From: a virus
Length of the DNA: 20,153 nucleotides
IMG/VR virus record: IMGVR_UViG_3300021373_001468
Span: 1 to 20,153 of that record
Reading direction: 5' to 3' (one strand)
Shown: positions 1 to 5,973 of the stretch, in pieces
Position numbering within the stretch: position 1 is the first letter of the stretch
How the letters are laid out: the number at the start of each line of letters is the position of its first letter
Notes under the pieces: generated by a model
Seen by the model: the letters and a program-made list of their open reading frames with translations, nothing else
Told to the model about the DNA's origin: nothing
Databases searched by the model: none
Translations under genes and position numbers: made by a program

Positions 1-912
1 TTGTCTCAATTTATCTGCAAGTCTTTCTTCTATGTCTTCACCCATAACGAGTGTAGATAATTGATTGATTATGATTTGTAATGTGCTTGGACTCATTGCA
101 GATAGAGTTGCAAGTTGGTCTTTTGTGAGACCTTTTATTTTAGATAGTTTTTGTTGAACCCTTTTCTTATCGAGTTTTGCTTCTGCTAAGTCATCTCCCA
201 TTCTTAAGAATAGAGTTCCTTTCTTTTGTTTTTTGTCTGATACAGTCATTCCGACCATTCGTGCCATTTGATTGATAAGACTTACACCATCAGAAGGTCT
301 CTTAGAATACATAGTCTCCATTTTCTTTTGAATTTCTTTTGCGACTGTTCTAATAATTTGATGAGCAGGTGCTACGAGTTTGCCTTCTTCTAAATCATCT
401 AAATCAAAATCATTCTCTTCGATAATTTCTTTGTAATCTCTACCTAATACTTTTTTGACATCTCTCTGCAATTCTTTATATGCTTTGTTATCCATATTAC
501 TTGCATCAAAATCATCAATGGTATGATACAATCGATTCATCAAACTAACATATGCAGAATTAGACTTGAATTCTTTCTCTTTTTTTGAAAGAAGGTCATA
601 TGCTTTTTGTAATGCCTTTTTATCTTTTATGTTTCTTTTATTGAGAATTGCCTTTTCACCAAACATTCGTTTGAATTTCTTAGTGTGTTGAGATGGTTTA
701 GTCTCTGCACCAGCATCACCTGGTGCTGGTTTGTATGCCGCAGGATTATCATCGTCCATCTTAGCACCTTTTTTGAAGTGTGCATCTCTGGCTGCTTTTG
801 ATTTCTTACTTACACCTGAGAAATATTTTGAAGGTTGAGTTCCCTCACGGTCTTTGATATCTTTATCTTGTGCGACCTTTTTAGTTTCTAATATTTTCTT
901 TAGTAAGTCCAT
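1..912 (-). CDS. Conserved marine T4-like phage protein, 3' end outside window
   Basis: Open frame of 304 codons from ATG at 912 running off the window edge, so the C-terminus is missing. The N-terminal 75 residues contain KYFSGVSKKSKAARDAHF and, later, NPAAYKPAPGDAGAETKPS followed by a Lys-rich stretch. From memory this resembles a short domain of unknown function that recurs in cyanophage proteins (possibly the one catalogued as DUF5872; the number is not certain). The remainder is charged, helix-rich and Lys/Glu-heavy, with no catalytic motif I can name and no signal peptide or membrane segment. It lies directly downstream of the adenylyltransferase-kinase gene, with a T4-late-like box overlapping that gene's stop codon. 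There is no Shine-Dalgarno before the ATG. The frame is certain; the function is unknown. Confidence 0.8.
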   Translation of the reverse strand, partial: MDLLKKILETKKVAQDKDIKDREGTQPSKYFSGVSKKSKAARDAHFKKGAKMDDDNPAAYKPAPGDAGAETKPSQHTKKFKRMFGEKAILNKRNIKDKKALQKAYDLLSKKEKEFKSNSAYVSLMNRLYHTIDDFDASNMDNKAYKELQRDVKKVLGRDYKEIIEENDFDLDDLEEGKLVAPAHQIIRTVAKEIQKKMETMYSKRPSDGVSLINQMARMVGMTVSDKKQKKGTLFLRMGDDLAEAKLDKKRVQQKLSKIKGLTKDQLATLSAMSPSTLQIIINQLSTLVMGEDIEERLADKLRQ

Positions 913-917
913 GATAC

Positions 918-925
918 TATTTATG
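918..925 (-). promoter_or_regulatory. T4-late-like promoter box CATAAATA
   Basis: The minus strand reads CATAAATA, one mismatch from the T4 late consensus TATAAATA. The box overlaps the TAA stop of the upstream gene (923-921). With T4 spacing (-13 to -6), +1 falls at 912, exactly the A of the next ATG, and no ribosome-binding site is present. This implies a leaderless late transcript. The motif is seen; its use is inferred. Confidence 0.55.
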
Positions 926-2165
926 ATTTTTTACTTAGTAACTGTTGCTCTTTCCATTTAGTAGCAAGTTTGTTGCCAGGAAATGCTGAAGACCATGTAA
1001 GTAATTTGCTGTAAAGTTTGTTTGCTTTTTTTACCAATGTATCTAAGTCATCATCATTCATAACTTCTACAAAATCTTTTTTAAATATGCTTCTAAATGT
1101 TGCTACGTTCTTTTGTGCTTTGTCCCAATCTTTCTTTACAATTTCGGGTGGTAATTTTCTTGGTCTAGATTCATTTCTTTTTTGAGCATTGTCTAAACTT
1201 GTGTTAACATATACCATTTTACTTTCATATCCAATTGTATCAAGTAATTTTTTGTATTTCTTTATTTTACTTGCATCTGATGAGGTGGTGTCAAAAATCA
1301 TTCCAAGTCTACCCTCAATATAGTTATCCATATTCTTTGCAGTTAGTTTTTTTGCTTTTGCACGAATTGGGTCTACCTTTGTAAAGTCTGCACCCCTCAA
1401 ATCAAGTGAAAGACCTGCTTTCTTTAAACCGTTTTCAAATGCCTTATCTGTATTCACAACTTTAAGTCCTAAGGCATTCAAACCTAATTCTTTAACAACT
1501 GTAGATTTACCACTTCCTGGTCCACCTGATAGAAATACTGCTTTGAAAATACCAGGGTCATATACACCTTCAGTGATTAAATCTTCAATCATGTAATTAG
1601 GTAATGTCTCTTCGACTATACCCATGCCCTTTTTGACTGCTTTGAATAGTTTGAGTTTATCTGCATTACTACGAGTAGGAACACCTTCTTTGAAATTATC
1701 AAAGTCATTCTTTTCTGCATATGCTCTCATCTTAGATGCTGACATTCCTGAAACGTCATCTGAATCTGGGTCACGTTCTCCTGCAGATACTACATTAATC
1801 TCTTTAAAGTCATAAAACCCATGTCTTGCTTTTACACCATTGTATTTTTTGAGTAAATTATCAAACTCTCTGATTCTATCTGAGCCGACCATCATATTGA
1901 TTTTTTCGTAACCTTGATTTTGTAATTCGTTTGCGATATCGAATACTGTTCTTGCACTGACATCAGGCACACCAACTTTTTTACCAAAGAACTTTCTCAG
2001 AAATGATATCTTTTGTTTGTGATTAAGTGGATTCTTTAACTTATCGTTAGAGTGTGATGTGAATAGAAGTTTATCACCACCCAATTTTGCGAGTTTATTT
2101 ACAAGTAACTGATGACCTGTTGTTGGTGGATTAAATCTTCCAAATGTAAAACTTACTTCTTTCAT
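921..2165 (-). CDS. Bifunctional adenylyltransferase (NadM-like)-P-loop kinase fusion
   Basis: 414 residues. The N-terminal domain (about 1-180) is a cytidylyltransferase/NMN-adenylyltransferase fold: GRFNPPTTGH at 9-18 is the nucleotide-binding HxGH variant (TTGH), and SASKMR at 142-147 matches the family's second motif (ISxTxxR type). The C-terminal domain (about 207-390) has a textbook Walker A, GGPGSGKST at 214-222, NTD at 238-240, and an Arg-rich lid (R330, R334, R336), like the polynucleotide kinase/zeta-toxin kinase group. It could therefore make NAD or another adenylylated product and phosphorylate a nucleotide, RNA/DNA end or other substrate; the substrate is not deducible. I chose ATG at 2165 over the longer TTG start because the ATG sits in a TAATG overlap with the upstream stop, suggesting translational coupling to the ligase-like gene. 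Confidence 0.8.
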   Translation of the reverse strand: MKEVSFTFGRFNPPTTGHQLLVNKLAKLGGDKLLFTSHSNDKLKNPLNHKQKISFLRKFFGKKVGVPDVSARTVFDIANELQNQGYEKINMMVGSDRIREFDNLLKKYNGVKARHGFYDFKEINVVSAGERDPDSDDVSGMSASKMRAYAEKNDFDNFKEGVPTRSNADKLKLFKAVKKGMGIVEETLPNYMIEDLITEGVYDPGIFKAVFLSGGPGSGKSTVVKELGLNALGLKVVNTDKAFENGLKKAGLSLDLRGADFTKVDPIRAKAKKLTAKNMDNYIEGRLGMIFDTTSSDASKIKKYKKLLDTIGYESKMVYVNTSLDNAQKRNESRPRKLPPEIVKKDWDKAQKNVATFRSIFKKDFVEVMNDDDLDTLVKKANKLYSKLLTWSSAFPGNKLATKWKEQQLLSKKS

Positions 2166-3364
2166 TATTTGTCCCAATCTTTGGCAACTGTAAAGTTATT
2201 TAAACTGAACTCCATTCTGTCTACTAATTTTACTGCTTTACCTTCTTTATCAATTGCTACATAACCCTCTGGGTTCACTGTTTTGAATCCTGTATCTGTT
2301 TTTTGAAATGTACCAATACTCTTTACTCTGTTTAATGAATCTACAATTATCTTTTTAGATTCTATCAAACCTCTCTGAAAAATTGTCAATGCATCGATTG
2401 TTGTTTTAAGACTTCTTAATTCTCTGAGTGTTTGAACTTTGATTTCAGTCTTAAGTATCTTATGTTTCTCTGTCTTTAACTTTGCAATTACTTTCTCGTC
2501 AAAGTATTTATCGACATGATTTAGGTAGTCTTTGTACGATGGGTCAAATTTGCCTGACCTAATCTTTGTGTTCGCATATGTTTTATATGTGGCACCTGGC
2601 GCCTTTGACTGTAGCATTTTATTAATATCATTAAATGTTTGTAAATTTTTCTTAGTAATCTTTCTAAACGTTTTACCCACGACTGACAATGCTTTAGATA
2701 ATTTAACTGCCTCTTTTGCAGTCATTTTTCCTGTGCCAGAAACATCTTTATAAGATGCATCATCTACCCATACCTCTGAACTATTACCTAATGATGATGT
2801 ATCAACTCCAAACTTTGCTGACATATCTTGTAACGTGCTACCTGAATATGATGTATGAAATACTATGCCTAGTTTGGCATTCTCTATTTGATTGCCTAGT
2901 TGTGAACCTTTGAGTGCGGCATACGTAATTGTGTTGGGGGTAAAGGTAACGTAATCTTCCCCACTAATCTTCTTGTCTTTTTTATCTGAATCAGTAAACA
3001 TCAAGTCACCTTGAATGATGCCTGAATAGTTTAACTTGGATAGATATTTGAATGATTCGACAAACTTATCTTGTAAGTCTCCAGATAAATCGTCTTTGAT
3101 TTCTTGTTCTGTTGTGTAAAATTTTGGCTCTTTATTGAATAAAGATTTCTTTGCTATGATAAACTGATTCGTTTCTGGGTGTTTACCAACAAATAAAGCA
3201 GGAGCACCATCCCATTTTACAGTCATGTTAACACTTTTAGATACATTGCCCTTAAGCATATCCCTCAGTGACCTGAGAAAGTTTATAGATGCACGACCAC
3301 CATCTATACCATTGTTGATGATTTCGTCTTCTAAATGTTCTAAATGTAGATTTTTAACTGCCAT
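2165..3364 (-). CDS. KxDG covalent nucleotidyltransferase, DNA/RNA ligase-like
   Basis: 399 residues. K50-W-D-G53 within VKWDGAPALFVG matches motif I of the ligase/capping-enzyme superfamily, where the Lys is adenylylated. GIIQGDLMF (115-123) resembles motif III, GIVFHTSY (166-173) motif IIIa, PEGYVA (365-370) motif IV and AVKLVDR (377-383) motif V. The approximately 190 residues between IIIa and IV are unusually long and form a Lys-rich helical insert. Family knowledge says such enzymes seal nicks or join RNA; the exact substrate is unknown, and marine phage homologues are usually left as hypothetical. It is coupled by a one-base overlap to the adenylyltransferase-kinase downstream. Both a sigma70-like and a late-like promoter lie just upstream. 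The ATG start has no clear ribosome-binding site. I am fairly sure of the superfamily, less of ligase activity. Confidence 0.65.
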   Translation of the reverse strand: MAVKNLHLEHLEDEIINNGIDGGRASINFLRSLRDMLKGNVSKSVNMTVKWDGAPALFVGKHPETNQFIIAKKSLFNKEPKFYTTEQEIKDDLSGDLQDKFVESFKYLSKLNYSGIIQGDLMFTDSDKKDKKISGEDYVTFTPNTITYAALKGSQLGNQIENAKLGIVFHTSYSGSTLQDMSAKFGVDTSSLGNSSEVWVDDASYKDVSGTGKMTAKEAVKLSKALSVVGKTFRKITKKNLQTFNDINKMLQSKAPGATYKTYANTKIRSGKFDPSYKDYLNHVDKYFDEKVIAKLKTEKHKILKTEIKVQTLRELRSLKTTIDALTIFQRGLIESKKIIVDSLNRVKSIGTFQKTDTGFKTVNPEGYVAIDKEGKAVKLVDRMEFSLNNFTVAKDWDK

Positions 3365-3372
3365 AGTACTGT

Positions 3373-3401
3373 ATTATAACATTTCCAAAATGAAATGTAA
3401 A
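3373..3401 (-). promoter_or_regulatory. Sigma70-like promoter with inverted repeat filling the spacer
   Basis: Minus strand: -35 TTTACA (3401-3396), 17-base spacer, -10 TATAAT (3378-3373). A perfect 7-base inverted repeat, ACATTTC-attttg-GAAATGT (3398-3379), starts inside the -35 and ends right beside the -10, as expected of a repressor operator. Predicted +1 is about 3366, only one or two bases from the ATG at 3364. Confidence 0.65.
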
Positions 3402-3410
3402 GCTCAGTAC

Positions 3411-3418
3411 TATTTATG
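3411..3418 (-). promoter_or_regulatory. T4-late-like promoter box CATAAATA
   Basis: CATAAATA on the minus strand, same octamer as at 918-925 and 10517-10524. With T4 spacing, +1 is about 3405, giving a 40-base leader for the ligase-like gene. Together with the sigma70-like promoter at 3373-3401 this suggests the gene is expressed both early and late. Confidence 0.5.
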
Positions 3419-3431
3419 ATTTTTAAAAGAC

Positions 3432-3851
3432 TTATTCTGAAGGTTCAGATGATTCGGATTCAGCGGCAATCAATGTATCACATTGTGTGATTTCGTTTGT
3501 CCACTTTGTAATCATTTCTGCTTTAGTTTTTGCAACACCATCTATTGTAAAATTTTCATTTTCAAAATCTTGCCATGCTTCATAGAATGCAACATCATGT
3601 CCATCTTCTGATTCAGCAGTTACTGAAGAGTGATTGCTTCTCCAATCCGCCCAATATGCTGTAGCACCACCAGTTCCTATCCACTGCCAATACTTCCATT
3701 CAGAACTTCCATCTGCTTGATACTTAAATGATATGTTTAATTCATCTGAGGTGTCTTCGTAAAATCCTTTCCAGAATTCAGCAGTATCCTTTCTTTCTTG
3801 TAAAGTTAAAGTGTCACCTGTAGGCAAATCTAGATTATTAGTATATGGCAT
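3432..3851 (-). CDS. Unknown acidic phage protein
   Basis: 139 residues from an ATG preceded by ACGGAG at good spacing. The protein is acidic and rich in Trp, Tyr, Ser and Glu, ends in a Ser/Glu tail (ESESSEPSE), and contains the aromatic patch SSEWKYWQWIG near residues 49-59. There is no signal peptide, membrane span or known catalytic motif. It stands between a coiled-coil small gene and the ligase-like gene, with its own late-like box at 3879-3886, so a late (structural or packaging-time) role is possible. I do not recognise the family. The reading frame is supported by the ribosome-binding site, the clean intergenic gaps on both sides and codon use like its neighbours. Confidence 0.7.
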   Translation of the reverse strand: MPYTNNLDLPTGDTLTLQERKDTAEFWKGFYEDTSDELNISFKYQADGSSEWKYWQWIGTGGATAYWADWRSNHSSVTAESEDGHDVAFYEAWQDFENENFTIDGVAKTKAEMITKWTNEITQCDTLIAAESESSEPSE

Positions 3852-3878
3852 AAAAACTCCGTGATAATTTTATACTAT

Positions 3879-3886
3879 TATTTAGT
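3879..3886 (-). promoter_or_regulatory. T4-late-like promoter box ACTAAATA
   Basis: The minus strand reads ACTAAATA, identical to the box at 17515-17522. It overlaps the stop codon of the small gene 3882-4055. Predicted +1 is about 3873, leaving a 22-base leader with an ACGGAG ribosome-binding site before the ATG at 3851. Confidence 0.45.
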
Positions 3887-4055
3887 TTTTTGACAACGTA
3901 TGCCCAGAGATTTTTACTTCTATTCTGTGAATTTTTAATTTAAGATTGAGTACGAGTTTTTCATTCTTCTCTTTTTTGGCAACTCTTAACTCCTTTTTAA
4001 GATTGACCTTCTCTGTTAGAAGGTCAATAACTTCGTTCGGTTGTAATGCTTTCAC
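3882..4055 (-). CDS. Small Lys-rich coiled-coil protein, GTG start
   Basis: 57 residues beginning GTG-AAA-GCA, where the GTG shares its first base with the TAG stop of the upstream phosphatase gene (TAGTG), an arrangement typical of coupled translation. The translation starts VKALQPNEVIDLLTEKVNL and continues as Lys/Glu/Leu-rich sequence with heptad-like spacing of Leu, Ile and Val, so a short coiled coil is likely. It has no Cys, no membrane span and no recognisable family. It fills what would otherwise be a 200-base gap between two genes, and its stop overlaps the next late-like promoter box. A DNA- or RNA-binding accessory to the neighbouring phosphatase is possible but is only inference from position and charge. 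Confidence 0.55.
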   Translation of the reverse strand: MKALQPNEVIDLLTEKVNLKKELRVAKKEKNEKLVLNLKLKIHRIEVKISGHTLSKN

Positions 4056-4507
4056 TAGAAATCACCCTCTGCAACTTGAACACATGTAGTTCCTCTTTTT
4101 CTCCACATGTCGACAACTTTGTTTCTATCGTCAAAGACTACATCAATCTTTCCACCGAGTTCTTCAAACTTGTCTGCAAGTTCTGATTTGAATTCTGCAT
4201 CACATCTGAAATCGCCATTAGGTCTAAGGAAGACTCCTTTATGACCATCACCAATCCATTCTGAAATCTGTTTCTCAGTAACTTCTCTTTCTGATTCGTT
4301 TCTTGCAGAAAAGAATGCAACATCGTCACCTTGCTTAATGAATCTTTTTGCGATATCACAAACCCATTGAACAGGAGTATCATCTTCTGTTGCTTTTCTA
4401 AATGCATTCCAATCAGGTTTAAAACCTTTATCACCATTTACAAGATGTCTTCTATGTTCAACATCTGCGATGGTTCCGTCTACATCAAAAATTACTGTCT
4501 TTTTCAT
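4055..4507 (-). CDS. Stand-alone PNKP-type 3' phosphatase (HAD family)
   Basis: 150 residues. FDVDGT at 7-12 gives the two HAD-family aspartates (D8 nucleophile, D10). FFSARNE is motif II, and VVFDDRNKVVDMW near the end supplies the acidic motif IV. The last 30 residues closely follow what I recall of the phosphatase domain of T4 polynucleotide kinase-phosphatase (Pnkp/PseT), including the CVQVAEGDF-type ending. Homologues remove 3' phosphates from RNA or DNA ends. Here the kinase domain of T4 Pnkp is absent, so this is a domain-only version; a separate P-loop kinase lies at 921-2165. I chose ATG 4507 because the upstream extension is non-homologous and a consensus promoter ends just before this ATG. 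A nucleotidase of the same fold is the alternative. Confidence 0.8.
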   Translation of the reverse strand: MKKTVIFDVDGTIADVEHRRHLVNGDKGFKPDWNAFRKATEDDTPVQWVCDIAKRFIKQGDDVAFFSARNESEREVTEKQISEWIGDGHKGVFLRPNGDFRCDAEFKSELADKFEELGGKIDVVFDDRNKVVDMWRKRGTTCVQVAEGDF

Positions 4508-4513
4508 ACTATT

Positions 4514-4543
4514 ATTATACCAAAAAATGGCTGTTTCTGTCAA
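4514..4543 (-). promoter_or_regulatory. Near-consensus sigma70 promoter for the phosphatase gene
   Basis: Minus strand: TTGACA (4543-4538), 18-base spacer, TATAAT (4519-4514). Both hexamers are perfect consensus. Six bases separate the -10 from the ATG at 4507, so transcription should start at or within a base or two of the start codon. No ribosome-binding site is visible. Confidence 0.75.
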
Positions 4544-4545
4544 GC

Positions 4546-5973
4546 TTATTCTAGATATTCTGAACATATTTGATATGCTTCAGAACCAGTATAAGTTTGT
4601 GAATTACTCCTACATTCTTGCGTAGTTGTTGTTATACTAAACACCCATTCATTATTATAAAGTCTTTGATAATCACCACTGTAGAGATAAGTATTATTGT
4701 AATCTACATATTGCATTGTAGTTTCAAACGAAACTAAGTCATCATAAATGTTTTGAAAGGTGGTAGTATCTCTAAACTCAAAGAGATTCTCTAAATCATG
4801 GTCAAAATTATAGTTAGTTTCATTTGTAAAAAAGATATCAAATCTTTGTGTTGCTGAGAAGTTACTATAAAATCTGCCTACATCACCTTCAGTGTATGCT
4901 TTTCTACCTTCACCCAAAAATACTACCATATATGAAATACTATTGTCTTCAGTAATTTGTTCTATTGTAACTGGCATACCTTCTACAATATTGCCTTTTG
5001 AAATATATGTTATTGATGTATGAAAGTTAGCATGAGTCTGAATGTTTTCAAAAGTTGCTGTATATAAATCACCATTGCTGTCTATCAGATTACCGTTTGT
5101 ATCTACGACTAAATCTTGGACTCTGAATATCTCTTCTCTAAGAAAATTATCTGTTTCTGTTTGTCTGTCGACACCAATAACATTGATTGCAAGACTATCA
5201 AACTGAGTGTTTGTCATAATGTAATCTACAATACCGGCATCTATCTGAATCCTTAGTGTAGTGTTGTATTGATTTTCTAATGTTGCTAATACATCAAAAC
5301 CCGTTTGCATGAAGTCTACGAGTCTTTCTGCGATTGCTTGTTTTGTTGTATTGCCTGACTCGATATAGTCTTCATAAAAATAAGTTATGTCGACATCAAA
5401 TTTGTTTTGAAGTTCACCTGCTAAACCATTGAATTTAAATTTTAAATCCTCTTCAACTGCTTCGCCTTGTTCAGCACAACCTTCACTTACAGACATTTCC
5501 GGAGTTGCTACATCATTTAAATATGATGCAATGATTGTTGTAAAGGGTGTAATATTGCTTTGACTGTTATCATAAGGTATAAAATATAAATCGTATGCTT
5601 CTTCTACATAACCTCTGTCTTCGTCATAAGCACCGACAGGCACCTCTGCAATTCGAGGTCTATTATAAAAACAACTTGCAGTATAAGTTTCTATATGTTC
5701 AAACTGACTAGATTCCCAATAATAGCTATTTGTTTCATTGTCATATAAAGCACTAGGTTCATCTGTATCTTGTATAAAGTTGTAGTTCATGTCTACAAAT
5801 AGATTTGCACCTGAAATGTAACCATCGATAACTTTAGTATTTCCAAATGACGTGCTTGTTTGAGTAGGTGGTTGGGGAGATGATTCTATCTCTAAAACAC
5901 CAAGACTAACTGGTGAACTGCCTCCACATGCTGTAAGTAAAATTGTAAGTGTTGCTATAATATAATTTTTCAT
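4546..5973 (-). CDS. Large outer-membrane-type lipoprotein
   Basis: 475 residues. MKNYIIATLTILLTACGGSS is a bacterial lipoprotein signal with lipobox LTAC; Cys16 would be lipidated, and Gly at +2 does not signal inner-membrane retention, so outer-membrane placement is expected. VIDGYISGANLFVDMNYN (about 49-66) followed by QDTDEP resembles a beta-rich motif seen near the N-terminus of gammaproteobacterial surface lipoproteins. The rest is acidic, rich in Tyr, Asn and Thr, with scattered Cys and no enzyme motif I recognise. It starts within a 4-base ATGA overlap with the glycosyltransferase gene, so the two are probably co-translated. Phage lipoproteins of T5 Llp type block receptors against superinfection, but those are far smaller; that role here is only a guess. 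It may have come from a host. Confidence 0.8.
   Translation of the reverse strand: MKNYIIATLTILLTACGGSSPVSLGVLEIESSPQPPTQTSTSFGNTKVIDGYISGANLFVDMNYNFIQDTDEPSALYDNETNSYYWESSQFEHIETYTASCFYNRPRIAEVPVGAYDEDRGYVEEAYDLYFIPYDNSQSNITPFTTIIASYLNDVATPEMSVSEGCAEQGEAVEEDLKFKFNGLAGELQNKFDVDITYFYEDYIESGNTTKQAIAERLVDFMQTGFDVLATLENQYNTTLRIQIDAGIVDYIMTNTQFDSLAINVIGVDRQTETDNFLREEIFRVQDLVVDTNGNLIDSNGDLYTATFENIQTHANFHTSITYISKGNIVEGMPVTIEQITEDNSISYMVVFLGEGRKAYTEGDVGRFYSNFSATQRFDIFFTNETNYNFDHDLENLFEFRDTTTFQNIYDDLVSFETTMQYVDYNNTYLYSGDYQRLYNNEWVFSITTTTQECRSNSQTYTGSEAYQICSEYLE

Noticed and set aside
2165-2177. TTG start four codons upstream for the adenylyltransferase-kinase
   Set aside because: The ATG at 2165 is in a TAATG coupling overlap and begins exactly at the family's first strand.
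4138-4437. 99-codon minus-strand ORF inside the phosphatase gene
   Set aside because: Alternative frame of a gene with clear HAD motifs; no independent start signal.
4508-4567. 20-codon N-terminal extension of the phosphatase
   Set aside because: It would cover a consensus promoter, has no ATG, and adds sequence absent from the T4 Pnkp phosphatase domain.
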